38,887 nucleotides of DNA, taken from positions 1-38,887 of the forward strand of contig DUOD01000033.1 of assembly GCA_012838995.1 (NCBI GenBank), given 5' to 3'. The position numbers and the translations under genes were made by a program. Positions 7,976 through 15,987 of the stretch are shown here, piece after piece. Positions within the stretch are counted from its first letter, which is position 1. Every line of letters begins with the position of its first letter. The notes beneath the pieces are model-generated. The model ran no database searches and was not told the DNA's origin. It worked only from the letters and a program-made list of their open reading frames with translations. The stretch is from Clostridiales bacterium. GTDB lineage: Bacteria > Bacillota > Clostridia > DUOD01.

Positions 7976-9775
7976 ATGGCAAGCATAAAAATACTAGACC
8001 AAAGCACTACAAATAAAATAGCAGCCGGTGAAGTAATTGACGGCCCGGCATCGGTGGTCAAGGAGCTGGTTGAAAATTCCATAGATGCAAAAAGCAGTAA
8101 TATAACCATTGAAATAAAAAACGGGGGTAAGGATTATATAAGGGTCAGCGATGATGGGGTGGGCATGAGCGAACAGGATTCCCTATTGGCCTTTAAACGT
8201 CACGCCACCAGTAAAATTCAGACCATTGACGACATATCAAACATTGAAAGTCTGGGTTTTAGAGGAGAGGCCCTTGCCAGTATTTGTTCGGTGGCCATGG
8301 TTGAACTGCAAACTAAGAGACATGATGAAATAATAGGCACCTTTATAGAAAACCATGGCGGCAAAGTCGTCCAAAAACAGCAAATCGGATGCAACAGCGG
8401 AACTACCGTAATAGTTAAAAATCTGTTCTACAATGTACCTGCAAGGCTTAAGTTTTTAAAAAGCAGCGGCATTGAGACCGGTTTAATAACAGACCTGATC
8501 ACCCGTTTTATTCTGGGCAACACAAACATTGCTTTTAAATACTACAATAACGGTAAGCTAATTTTATCTACCACGGGTAACGGCTCTTTAAAGGACGCCG
8601 CATACGTGGTGTATGGCCGGGAATTGAGTAAACACCTACTTAAGGTTGATAATGAAATAGATAATATAAAAATATATGGATACATCGGTATGCCGTCTGC
8701 AACAAAACATAACAGGAGCTATCAAACCTTTTTTGTCAATGGCAGATATATAAAACATGATCTCCTTTCCAACGCATTACAACAAGGATATAAAGCACTG
8801 ATAATGAAAAACAAATTTCCGGTGGCCATACTAAATATTGTGATGGCCCCCCATAACATCGACGTTAATGTCCATCCATCAAAATTAATGATAAAATTCA
8901 AGGATGAAAAGAAAGTCTATAACGCCATATACTCTACAGTTGAAGACGCGTTAGCTAAAAATCACCGTATAAAAAAATTCCGTGGCTTTTATGATCAAAG
9001 TGAGAAGACTTTGTCGGTAAAAGAAGAAAATAGGATAAATGGAAGCAGAGCGGAAGGTCATGTCTTGGAAATCGAGGATGGCGTTCATCCTTCCATGTTT
9101 GATATCTCTGCAGAAAATTTTCCAAAAAGCTCCTTAATTGAGGGTATTAAACAACTGAATAATGATAATAATATAACTGATGATCAAGTACCGGATTATA
9201 GGATTATCGGACAGGTTTTTTCTACATATATTATAGTTGAGAAGGACGACGTAGTATATTTAATAGACCAACATGCCGCCCATGAAAGAATTCTTTACCA
9301 AAGATACATGGAAATGTACAATAACCAAAATATTGGAATACAGTACCTATTAACACCAATGATTATAGAGGTTAACGCCTATGAGAAGGAAATAATAGAA
9401 ACCAATATACAAACGTTAAATAAATTGGGATATGTAATTGAACCCTTTGGGGATATGTGTTACGCAATCCGGGCGGTTCCTATGATATTCCACCAGCCCG
9501 CGGCTGTGGATGCCATGGTTAAAGAGATGCTGAGCCTTGACAGGGGAAAATCGCCGGATAAAAACGGAGTACCCCGCTTAAAGGAAAGCGCCATCATTAC
9601 CATGGCTTGTAAAAGTGCCATCAAGGCAAACATGAGGCTGAAAACCCCTGAAATTTTAGCCCTGCTTCAACAAATTACAAAGGAACAAATACCCAACTCT
9701 TGCCCCCATGGACGTCCTATAGTAATAACCATATCAAAATACCGTCTTGAAAAACTCTTCAAGCGGGTATTATAG
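7976..9775 (+). CDS. mutL: DNA mismatch repair protein MutL
   Basis: MutL couples mismatch recognition by MutS to strand incision and removal. The N-terminal GHKL ATPase carries ENSIDAKSS, DDGVGM and GFRGEALASI. The C-terminal domain carries the zinc-dependent endonuclease elements of the non-E. coli MutL type: DQHAAHERILYQ, ACKSAIKA and SCPHGRP. One oddity is that the usual DQHA-x2-E-x4-E motif ends in Gln instead of Glu. The length is 599 aa. I chose ATG 7976 with GAGGG just upstream, immediately after the mutS TAA; TTG and ATG codons further upstream in the same frame lie inside mutS and lack a ribosome site. Confidence 0.95.
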   Translation: MASIKILDQSTTNKIAAGEVIDGPASVVKELVENSIDAKSSNITIEIKNGGKDYIRVSDDGVGMSEQDSLLAFKRHATSKIQTIDDISNIESLGFRGEALASICSVAMVELQTKRHDEIIGTFIENHGGKVVQKQQIGCNSGTTVIVKNLFYNVPARLKFLKSSGIETGLITDLITRFILGNTNIAFKYYNNGKLILSTTGNGSLKDAAYVVYGRELSKHLLKVDNEIDNIKIYGYIGMPSATKHNRSYQTFFVNGRYIKHDLLSNALQQGYKALIMKNKFPVAILNIVMAPHNIDVNVHPSKLMIKFKDEKKVYNAIYSTVEDALAKNHRIKKFRGFYDQSEKTLSVKEENRINGSRAEGHVLEIEDGVHPSMFDISAENFPKSSLIEGIKQLNNDNNITDDQVPDYRIIGQVFSTYIIVEKDDVVYLIDQHAAHERILYQRYMEMYNNQNIGIQYLLTPMIIEVNAYEKEIIETNIQTLNKLGYVIEPFGDMCYAIRAVPMIFHQPAAVDAMVKEMLSLDRGKSPDKNGVPRLKESAIITMACKSAIKANMRLKTPEILALLQQITKEQIPNSCPHGRPIVITISKYRLEKLFKRVL

Positions 9776-9794
9776 TTGTGGGGGTGAAGCTGTA

Positions 9795-10745
9795 GTGGAA
9801 AAAAAACCTCTTATTGTAATAGTAGGGCCCACCGCCGTCGGTAAAACCAGACTAAGTATCAAGCTGGCCCATAGGATAGACGGGGAAATAATATCGGCAG
9901 ATTCCATGCAGGTATATAAGTATATGAATATAGGATCGGCCAAACCTACGGAAAAAGAACAGGATGGCATCAAACACTACCTAATAGATGAAATACACCC
10001 AACCCAAGCCTTTAGCGTCGCATTGTTTAATAAACTGGCAAATAAGTATATAGATGTCATAGTTGACAAGGGAAAGTTACCCATTGTTGTGGGGGGAACA
10101 GGTTTGTACATAAATTCATTGACCCATACCATGAACTTCACTCCCATAATATCCAATGGTAACTTTAGGAAATGCATGAAGGAGAAGGCATCACGGGAAG
10201 GAACGATTTCCTTGCACAATAAACTTAAAAAAGTCGATCCGACGGCAGCGGATAAAATACACCATAACGACCTAAAAAGGATAATAAGGGCCCTTGAGGT
10301 TTATCATTTTACGGGAAAGCCCATTAGCTATTATCAACAGCTTTCCAAAAAACAAGAAATTCCCTACAATCTTGTGCAAATCGGTCTAACCATGGACAGA
10401 AAACAACTTTACCAACGTATCGATAAAAGGGTGGATATTATGATGGAACAAGGCCTGCTGGAAGAAGTAAAATATCTTAAATCACTGGGATGCAATAGGG
10501 AAACCCAATCAATGCAGGGACTGGGTTACAAGGAATTGCTGGATTATCTAGATGATAAATGTACCCTGGACCAAGCAGTGGATATCATAAAAAGAAATAC
10601 CAGGCGGTATGCAAAAAGACAGCTTACATGGTTTAAAAAAGACAAACGTATATTTTGGATAGATATTACAAATATTATAAATGATGAAGCTGTTGTAAAT
10701 TTAATGATGCAGCATATTAACAAAATTATTCCTTTAACTAGTTAG
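9795..10745 (+). CDS. miaA: tRNA dimethylallyltransferase MiaA
   Basis: MiaA transfers the isopentenyl group from DMAPP to N6 of A37 in tRNAs reading UNN codons, making i6A, the substrate of MiaB. The P-loop is [11 protein letters not shown] near the N-terminus, followed by [18 protein letters not shown], the GGTGLYI motif, and [11 protein letters not shown] near the C-terminus, all family hallmarks. The length is 316 aa. GTG 9795 is chosen because GGGGGTG lies about 9 bases upstream and downstream of the mutL stop; an in-frame TTG at 9747 lies inside mutL. It is the fourth gene of the miaB-hfq operon. Confidence 0.95.
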   Translation: MEKKPLIVIVGPTAVGKTRLSIKLAHRIDGEIISADSMQVYKYMNIGSAKPTEKEQDGIKHYLIDEIHPTQAFSVALFNKLANKYIDVIVDKGKLPIVVGGTGLYINSLTHTMNFTPIISNGNFRKCMKEKASREGTISLHNKLKKVDPTAADKIHHNDLKRIIRALEVYHFTGKPISYYQQLSKKQEIPYNLVQIGLTMDRKQLYQRIDKRVDIMMEQGLLEEVKYLKSLGCNRETQSMQGLGYKELLDYLDDKCTLDQAVDIIKRNTRRYAKRQLTWFKKDKRIFWIDITNIINDEAVVNLMMQHINKIIPLTS

Positions 10746-10761
10746 TCTTATATTATATAAT
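10733..10761 (+). promoter_or_regulatory. Possible internal promoter before hfq
   Basis: TATAAT (10756-10761) lies 17 bases after a weak -35, TTTAAC (10733-10738), which overlaps the end of miaA. It could give hfq extra transcription beyond the operon promoter. The AT-rich context makes a chance match quite possible. Confidence 0.35.
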
Positions 10762-10797
10762 TTAAATAACTTAAAGAATATGAAGGGTGGTTTTACC

Positions 10798-11049
10798 ATG
10801 GGAAGTAAAGTTACAATAATTCTCCAGGATATTTTTTTGAACCAGGTTCGAAAGGAACGTGTACCGGTAACTATACACCTTACCAATGGTTTTCAATTAA
10901 AGGGTGTAGTTAAGGGATTCGATAATTTTACTATTATACTGGATAATGAAGGAAAACAAATGTTAATTTATAAACACGCCATATCAACCATTACTCCATC
11001 CAAGCTGGTTACCTTTAACTCGAGCAGCAATGATAAAGCTGAAAAATAA
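10798..11049 (+). CDS. hfq: RNA chaperone Hfq
   Basis: Hfq is a hexameric Sm-like RNA-binding protein that pairs small RNAs with mRNAs. Sm1 is visible as [21 protein letters not shown] and Sm2 ends in [10 protein letters not shown], the bacterial Hfq signature. The length is 83 aa, with a short polar tail. ATG 10798 has AAGGGTGG 7 bases upstream; an in-frame ATG at 10780 precedes that site. Downstream of miaA is the classic position of hfq from E. coli to Bacillus. A 40-bp perfect palindrome follows it. Confidence 0.95.
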   Translation: MGSKVTIILQDIFLNQVRKERVPVTIHLTNGFQLKGVVKGFDNFTIILDNEGKQMLIYKHAISTITPSKLVTFNSSSNDKAEK

Positions 11050-11070
11050 CCTGTTATACATAATATTTTC

Positions 11071-11110
11071 AACGAATAAGGGCCTACGTATACGTAGGCC
11101 CTTATTCGTT
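11071..11110. terminator. 40-bp perfect palindrome, probable terminator after hfq
   Basis: AACGAATAAGGGCCTACGTA is followed at once by its exact reverse complement, with no spacer. In RNA it would form a very stable hairpin closing the miaB-hfq operon. The following bases (ATCACTTTTT) contain a T run only after five other bases, so termination may be imperfect, or the structure may instead protect the 3' end. Confidence 0.7.
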
Positions 11111-11168
11111 ATCACTTTTTATAAAAGAACATATCATATAATATACCCTATTGATATGGAGGGATACC

Positions 11169-12119
11169 ATGCAGATTAAATCTAAAGATGCGGTTATTTT
11201 GGAAAATTTGGAAAGGGGCCTTATCACACCTGTGCAGGCCACAATAGAGTTGTATGAATTACATAATACCCCTTTTGGTCCCGCATTAAAACAAAACAAT
11301 GAACAGGATAGTTTGATAAAGGCAAAGGAGGAATTAAACTCTTTAATTGGACTGGATAATGTAAAGAAACTTATATATGAAATTGAAGCATACATCGCTA
11401 TACAACAAAAACGGACTCTTGTCAATCTTAGCGCCAATAATCTCACCCTTCACATGATTTTTAAAGGAAATCCCGGAACAGGAAAAACGACAATTGCAAG
11501 GATACTTAGCAATATGTTCAAAGGCATGGGGGTGTTGACCAAAGGTCACCTTGTAGAAGTGGAGAGGGCTGATTTGGTAGGTGAATATATCGGCCACACC
11601 GCCCAAAAGGTTAGGGAACAGATAAAAAGAGCAATGGGCGGTATTCTTTTTATAGATGAAGCATATTCGCTGGCCAGGGGAGGTGAGAAGGATTTTGGCA
11701 AGGAGGCCATAGATACCCTGGTCAAGTCCATGGAGGATTATAAGGACAGCTTTATTTTAATACTGGCAGGATATAGGGACGAAATGGAGCACTTTTTAAG
11801 GACAAACCCGGGACTAAGATCCAGATTTCCCATACATATTGAATTTAAAGATTATACCAAGGATCAATTAATGGATATAGCCCAGCTAATGGTGGAAAAG
11901 AAGCAGTATAAGCTTTCCCAGGGTGCTCGAAGAAAGCTGTATACTATATTAACCAAAAGTTTTTCTACAATGGAAAACACCACGGGCAACGCCAGACTGG
12001 TTAGAAATATAATTGAAAGGGCTATAAGAAAACAGGCTGTCAGGTTAGTAAATAAGAAGAATATTACCAGGGATGAACTTATATATTTATTAGAAGAAGA
12101 TTTTCGGGAGGAAACATAG
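11169..12119 (+). CDS. spoVK: Stage V sporulation protein K, CbxX/CfxQ-type AAA+ ATPase
   Basis: This is an AAA+ ATPase of the CbxX/CfxQ class, required in Bacillus for spore maturation; its client is not known. Walker A GNPGTGKTT follows an ~80-residue N-terminal helical part. Walker B is ILFIDEAYSLA and the arginine-finger region is GLRSRFPIHI. The length is 316 aa. ATG 11169 has GGAGGG 5 bases upstream; an in-frame TTG at 11151 precedes it. In Bacillus subtilis spoVK is followed by an HflX GTPase gene and ynbB. Here a different small GTPase and two membrane protein genes occupy the middle. A CATATAAT box about 30 bases upstream could serve a sporulation or housekeeping promoter, but no convincing -35 was found. 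Confidence 0.9.
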   Translation: MQIKSKDAVILENLERGLITPVQATIELYELHNTPFGPALKQNNEQDSLIKAKEELNSLIGLDNVKKLIYEIEAYIAIQQKRTLVNLSANNLTLHMIFKGNPGTGKTTIARILSNMFKGMGVLTKGHLVEVERADLVGEYIGHTAQKVREQIKRAMGGILFIDEAYSLARGGEKDFGKEAIDTLVKSMEDYKDSFILILAGYRDEMEHFLRTNPGLRSRFPIHIEFKDYTKDQLMDIAQLMVEKKQYKLSQGARRKLYTILTKSFSTMENTTGNARLVRNIIERAIRKQAVRLVNKKNITRDELIYLLEEDFREET

Positions 12120-12121
12120 CC

Positions 12122-12727
12122 TTGAAAAAGTGTATTATCATCGGCAAAGCAAATACCGGTAAAAGCCTGTTTATGATTAATTTTGCCGAATATTTAGGAT
12201 TAACAACCATCACTTTGAATATCCTTAGAAAAAAGGAGCCTACTTTAAGAAAAACCTATACTATAAAGGATGCCAGGCAATACCTGTCCCATCATGCTCC
12301 TTTTAAGACCCTAAATATTCAATATGTCACCGTAGAAATACCGGCGGTCAAAAGATCCAAAACCATACAATTAATCGATAGCGGAGGTCTAACCGAAGAA
12401 ATCCATGAGCAGTACTCCATAAGAAAGTCCATGGCAGATACCCTTTTCCATTTAAAAAGGGCCAACATTATACTGCATTTTGTAGATCCGTCTTCGGTGT
12501 TTAAAAGGGATATAAGTACCCCAGGCCAAATTGACTTTAACATTGCATCCTACGGCAGTAACAGGGGAAATTACGCAATAATCGCCAACAAGATGGATTT
12601 GCCGGAATCCCAAGCCGGCCTTAAAGAAATAAAAAGATTATTCCCCAACAATTTAATAATACCCGTATCTGCCTTGAAAAAAACAGGTTTTGAAGAGGTG
12701 AAGGCCTTTGTATCCAATGCTATATAA
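12122..12727 (+). CDS. Small Era/Ras-like GTPase, unassigned
   Basis: This is a 201-aa GTP-binding protein with all core motifs: G1 GKANTGKS (residues 8-15), G3 DSGG (86-89), G4 NKMD (156-159) and a G5-like SAL (183-185). It has no extra domain, so it is neither HflX (larger, with its own N-terminal domain) nor Era. The segment between G1 and G3 is long and basic (RKKEPTLRKTYTIKD) and may form the switch. Its TTG start at 12122 lies two bases after the spoVK stop, with GGGAGG 9 bases upstream, so it should be cotranslated with spoVK. It overlaps the next gene by about 20 bases. Its place in the spoVK operon suggests a sporulation or envelope role, which is inference. Confidence 0.75.
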   Translation: MKKCIIIGKANTGKSLFMINFAEYLGLTTITLNILRKKEPTLRKTYTIKDARQYLSHHAPFKTLNIQYVTVEIPAVKRSKTIQLIDSGGLTEEIHEQYSIRKSMADTLFHLKRANIILHFVDPSSVFKRDISTPGQIDFNIASYGSNRGNYAIIANKMDLPESQAGLKEIKRLFPNNLIIPVSALKKTGFEEVKAFVSNAI

Positions 12728-13316
12728 TATAAAAAATATAGGCGCCATCCTATGCACAGGCATGGTAATAAAAATCCTAGACGACGTGATGGATAATGAC
12801 GGCTACTATTTGAAATATCTTTTTAAAAAGCACCATAAACAGACCATCCATAACATGTTGTTGGGATACATGCTGCTATTGCTATGCTTAGGAAATATCC
12901 TAAACCATACATATTCTTCCACACTTTTTATATCGGCTTATATTATAGGTATGTTTTTCGATTTGAATATGAAAATGCCTTCGGGTTTGAAGGTATACCA
13001 AGAATGCATCATATACGGTGCCGTATTGCTTATTGTTTTCCCATGGCATCAAGTAGTATCATCCTTTCTTATTGTTTGGGCAATACAGCTGCTTGATGAC
13101 ATATTAGACTACAAAAAAGATAAAAAGCTAGGCATAAAAAACTATGTAAATGCAATTGGTTTGGTGGAAACCATACTTTTTTGCCTCATACTTTTCCTAT
13201 GTTCCTATGGATTAAACTGGCAAAAAAGCCTTTGGGTAACAATAACCTTTTTCTTTATCAGCACGGTGTTCCACTGCCTAGATCGAAACTTTTATGAAAG
13301 GATTAAGATACCATGA
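12708..13316 (+). CDS. UbiA-like polytopic membrane protein
   Basis: This is a hydrophobic protein of about 202 aa with roughly six membrane segments. It has two Asp-rich motifs, each at the end of a membrane helix: ILDDVMDND (about residues 23-31) and LLDDILDYKKDKKLGIKN (about 128-145). These resemble the two NDxxD/DxxxD prenyl-diphosphate sites of UbiA-type prenyltransferases, including the lysine-rich loop and GIK after the second one. The protein is about 90 residues shorter than typical UbiA enzymes and starts almost at the first motif, so it is a minimal or divergent member, or only an analogue. The start is uncertain: TTG 12708 has AGAGGTG 7 bases upstream, while ATG 12717 is farther from it. 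It overlaps the GTPase gene and shares an ATGA with the next gene. Confidence 0.6.
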   Translation: MYPMLYNIKNIGAILCTGMVIKILDDVMDNDGYYLKYLFKKHHKQTIHNMLLGYMLLLLCLGNILNHTYSSTLFISAYIIGMFFDLNMKMPSGLKVYQECIIYGAVLLIVFPWHQVVSSFLIVWAIQLLDDILDYKKDKKLGIKNYVNAIGLVETILFCLILFLCSYGLNWQKSLWVTITFFFISTVFHCLDRNFYERIKIP

Positions 13317-13504
13317 TCATATATATTGTCCTGGGGTTGGGCATATTCTTAATGGGTTTTGCCACAGGAAGACGTATGGGTATAAAACAGGGGTACAGAG
13401 ACTTTGAAAGGGAATACCCCCTGACGGTAAAAATGCAAGCCTATGAAGACGGGAAATGTCCCATTTGTAACGGTAAGTGCCATATAACAAATGCCTTTGA
13501 ATAA
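13313..13504 (+). CDS. Small membrane protein with CPIC-x3-C motif
   Basis: This is a 63-aa protein. Residues 2-18 form one membrane segment; they are followed by a basic, Arg-containing stretch (TGRRMGIKQGYRDF) and a C-terminal CPICNGKCH motif that could bind zinc or iron, or form a thiol site. Its ATG overlaps the stop of the UbiA-like gene as ATGA, so it is translationally coupled and very likely real despite its size. No family was recognised. Confidence 0.65.
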   Translation: MIIYIVLGLGIFLMGFATGRRMGIKQGYRDFEREYPLTVKMQAYEDGKCPICNGKCHITNAFE

Positions 13505-13553
13505 CCCCGGTATTTATGATAAAATTTCTAAAAAAACATGAAAGGGAATACAT

Positions 13554-14825
13554 ATGAAAAACTCTAGGAATTTACTTAGCATGTTAAGCATTAAGGATGA
13601 AACCCTCAAAATAGTCGAGGAAGGGGAAAAAAAGTGCAGACAGTTTCTGACTAAAATTGACGATGTTGTGCTATATAACCAAGCCAAAGTGTTGACTGCC
13701 TTCCAACAAAACAAAATAGGCCAGAGGCATATGACGCTGTCAACGGGTTACGGCTATGATGATATAGGCCGCGACGGGCTTGAGCAGCTATATGCTTGTG
13801 TCTTTAAGACGGAGGATGCCCTTGTGAGGCCACAGATAGTATCGGGAACCCATGCCATAGCCCTTTGTCTATACGGTATTCTAAGGCCCGGAGACGAACT
13901 CCTGTCCATAACGGGCAGACCCTACGATACCCTGGAAGAAACCATAGGTATAAGGGACAGTGAAGGAAACGGTTCTTTAAAAGAGTTGGGTGTATCGTAC
14001 AATGAAATAGATATTAATCACATGGAAACCCTGAACAAATCGTCCTTTGAAAAATATATAACCGAAAAAACCAAAATGATATTTATCCAAAGATCAAAGG
14101 GGTACCAATGGCGCCCCTCGCTATCCATCGAAAATATGAAAAAAATAATAAATATTTTAAAAGACATAAATAAGGATTTAATAATATTAATAGACAATTG
14201 CTACGGCGAGTTTACCCAAACGACAGAGCCCACTGAAATAGGAGCTGATATAATCGCCGGCTCCCTTATTAAAAATCCCGGAGGGGGACTGTGTCCAACC
14301 GGCGGGTATATAGCAGGGCCTTCAGACTTAATAGAGCGCATTACCTATAGGTACTCATCCCCCGGAATAGGGAGGGAGGTAGGTTCTTATGCTGCAAGCT
14401 ACCTACCTTTTTTCCAAGGTTTATTCATGGCTCCCCATGTGGTAGGTCAAGCGATAAAAAGCGCTATTTTGTTTTCGACTGTTTTTAAGGATTTGGGATA
14501 TGAGGTTAATCCCCAACCGGAAGAGGAACGTTGCGATATAATACAATCCATAAAATTTCCAACGGCAAAGCAGCTGATTTCATTTTGCCAAGGTATACAA
14601 AAGGGTTCTCCTATAGACAGTTTTGTACAGCCGGAGCCATGGGAAATGCCGGGCTACGATCATAAGGTAATTATGGCAGCCGGCACCTTCATCCAAGGGG
14701 CTTCAATAGAGCTGAGTGCCGACGCTCCGGTAAAACCGCCATATATAGCCTACGTCCAAGGAGGCCTAACCTATGAACATGCCAAAATAGGTCTTGCCAC
14801 AGCCCTACAGGCAATTCAAGATTAA
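13554..14825 (+). CDS. YnbB-like PLP enzyme ('aluminium resistance'/methionine gamma-lyase family)
   Basis: This is a pyridoxal phosphate enzyme of the Cys/Met metabolism fold, 423 aa, in the family often labelled aluminium resistance protein or methionine gamma-lyase-like. Visible family features are the N-terminal YGYDDIGRDGLEQLYA, RPQIVSGTHAIALCLYG, the cofactor region IIAGSLIKNPGGGLCPTGGYI (with the likely PLP lysine in SLIKNPGGG), and GIGREVGSYAASYLPF. The true substrate is not known for this group. ATG 13554 has AAAGGGA 7 bases upstream. Its position downstream of spoVK matches ynbB of Bacillus. It converges on lexA with only four bases between the two stop codons. Confidence 0.85.
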   Translation: MKNSRNLLSMLSIKDETLKIVEEGEKKCRQFLTKIDDVVLYNQAKVLTAFQQNKIGQRHMTLSTGYGYDDIGRDGLEQLYACVFKTEDALVRPQIVSGTHAIALCLYGILRPGDELLSITGRPYDTLEETIGIRDSEGNGSLKELGVSYNEIDINHMETLNKSSFEKYITEKTKMIFIQRSKGYQWRPSLSIENMKKIINILKDINKDLIILIDNCYGEFTQTTEPTEIGADIIAGSLIKNPGGGLCPTGGYIAGPSDLIERITYRYSSPGIGREVGSYAASYLPFFQGLFMAPHVVGQAIKSAILFSTVFKDLGYEVNPQPEEERCDIIQSIKFPTAKQLISFCQGIQKGSPIDSFVQPEPWEMPGYDHKVIMAAGTFIQGASIELSADAPVKPPYIAYVQGGLTYEHAKIGLATALQAIQD

Positions 14826-14829
14826 GTAT

Positions 14830-15483
14830 TTAAAACCTTCTTAAAAGGCCAATTACTTTACCTATAATTGATACATCCTTTGTTATTATGGGGTCCATAT
14901 TCGGGTTTTCAGGTTGCAACCGTATATGGTCCCTTTCTCTATAAAACCTTTTTACTGTTGCTTCGTCATCCAGCAATGCCACAACTATGTCACCGTTTTG
15001 GGCTACCGGTTGTTGTTTTACTATGATATAGTCACCGTCCAATATCCCGGCGTTTATCATGCTGTCACCCTTCACCCTAAGTATAAAAGTATCGCTGGCT
15101 TGAAGAAAATCATGGGGCAGGGGAAAGGTATCTTCAATGTTTTCCACCGCCAAAACCGGTTGCCCCGCCGTTACCTTACCGACAATGGGTACGGGTATCA
15201 TTTCCTTTTGTATTTTCGTTTCTTCTAATATAGGATAATCAATTGATTTAGGATAATCACAACAATCCTCCTTTAATATTTCGATGGTTCTGGGCTTTGT
15301 AGCGTCCCTTCTTATATAGCCCTTTTTCTCCAATCTGGTTAGGTGTCCATGGACCGTGGAGGTGGATTTTAACCCCACACCGTCGCAAATCTCCCTTACT
15401 GAAGGGGGATACCCCTTTTTATCTATCTCAGATTTTATAAAATCAAGTATTCTTTTTTGCTTTTTTGAAAGAGTTTTGGACAT
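14830..15483 (-). CDS. lexA: LexA SOS repressor
   Basis: LexA represses DNA-damage genes and self-cleaves when RecA filaments form. The N-terminal winged helix-turn-helix includes [20 protein letters not shown]. The cleavage site is Ala106-Gly107 in KVTAGQP, and the catalytic dyad is Ser141 (GDSMI) and Lys178 (ATVKRF). The length is 217 aa, normal for Firmicutes. AAAGGA precedes ATG 15483 on the minus strand. Its promoter carries a LexA box over the -35, so it should repress itself. It is divergent from a LysM protein of the YneA type, the same arrangement as in Bacillus. Confidence 0.97.
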   Translation of the reverse strand: MSKTLSKKQKRILDFIKSEIDKKGYPPSVREICDGVGLKSTSTVHGHLTRLEKKGYIRRDATKPRTIEILKEDCCDYPKSIDYPILEETKIQKEMIPVPIVGKVTAGQPVLAVENIEDTFPLPHDFLQASDTFILRVKGDSMINAGILDGDYIIVKQQPVAQNGDIVVALLDDEATVKRFYRERDHIRLQPENPNMDPIITKDVSIIGKVIGLLRRF

Positions 15484-15520
15484 ATAAAAAATCCTTTCAA
15501 CATATATATTTTATATGAAA

Positions 15521-15549
15521 ATTATAACATATACGACTCCATATATCAA
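15521..15549 (-). promoter_or_regulatory. lexA promoter
   Basis: On the minus strand, TTGATA (15544-15549) and TATAAT (15521-15526) are separated by exactly 17 bases, with an extended -10 TG. The -35 overlaps LexA box 15547-15560, fitting autorepression. Confidence 0.8.
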
Positions 15550-15560
15550 ACAAATGTTCG
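15547..15560. promoter_or_regulatory. LexA box 1 (lexA side)
   Basis: CAAACAAATGTTCG matches the Firmicutes LexA consensus CGAACATATGTTCG at 12 of 14 positions and covers the -35 element of the lexA promoter. Confidence 0.75.
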
Positions 15561-15577
15561 TTAAATTTTTAAAATCA

Positions 15578-15606
15578 TTGACAACGAACATAGGTTCGGA
15601 TATAAT
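15578..15606 (+). promoter_or_regulatory. Consensus sigma-A promoter of the yneA-like gene
   Basis: TTGACA (15578-15583) and TATAAT (15601-15606), both perfect, are separated by 17 bases. The spacer is almost filled by a LexA box, so the promoter should be strong and tightly repressed. Confidence 0.9.
15585..15598. promoter_or_regulatory. LexA box 2 (in the yneA promoter spacer)
   Basis: CGAACATAGGTTCG matches the consensus at 13 of 14 positions and sits between the -35 and -10 of the plus-strand promoter. Confidence 0.9.
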
Positions 15607-15612
15607 CTACAT

Positions 15613-15626
15613 AGAACATATGTTCG
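15613..15626. promoter_or_regulatory. LexA box 3 (yneA start region)
   Basis: AGAACATATGTTCG matches the consensus at 13 of 14 positions and lies just downstream of the -10, around the expected transcription start. Confidence 0.9.
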
Positions 15627-15650
15627 TCATGGATGTCAGGAGGGAGATTT

Positions 15651-15974
15651 ATGGACAAACATATCTATAAACCCCAAAAACAATACTTTATAAAAAATAA
15701 AAAAAGATTTATTATTTCAATAACACTATTGTTTTTATCGGCTATTATTTTCCTTTCGTTTATCTTAGATAACAACTATGCAAGGGGAGAGAAGGAGACC
15801 ATTCCCCACATAACCGTTTTGATAAAGGAAGGGGATACCCTATGGAGTTTAGCTAAGAAATATAAACCCAGGAAAATGGATATCAGACAATACATTAAAG
15901 AAATAAGGGAGGTTAACTCCCTGGAATCTGCCAATATAGTATCCGGTAATTATATTCAAATTCCTTTAAGCTAA
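15651..15974 (+). CDS. yneA: LysM membrane protein, probable SOS cell-division suppressor (YneA-like)
   Basis: This is a 107-aa protein with a basic cytoplasmic N-terminus, one membrane segment (about residues 22-42) and an extracellular LysM domain (about 54-105: IKEGDTLWSLAKKYKP ... GNYIQIPLS) that binds peptidoglycan. This layout and the position divergent from lexA match Bacillus YneA, which blocks division during the SOS response. ATG 15651 has AGGAGGG 6 bases upstream. Two LexA boxes sit in its promoter. The gene symbol is assigned from architecture and context; YneA proteins are poorly conserved in sequence. Confidence 0.85.
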   Translation: MDKHIYKPQKQYFIKNKKRFIISITLLFLSAIIFLSFILDNNYARGEKETIPHITVLIKEGDTLWSLAKKYKPRKMDIRQYIKEIREVNSLESANIVSGNYIQIPLS

Positions 15975-15987
15975 GAAAAATAGATGA

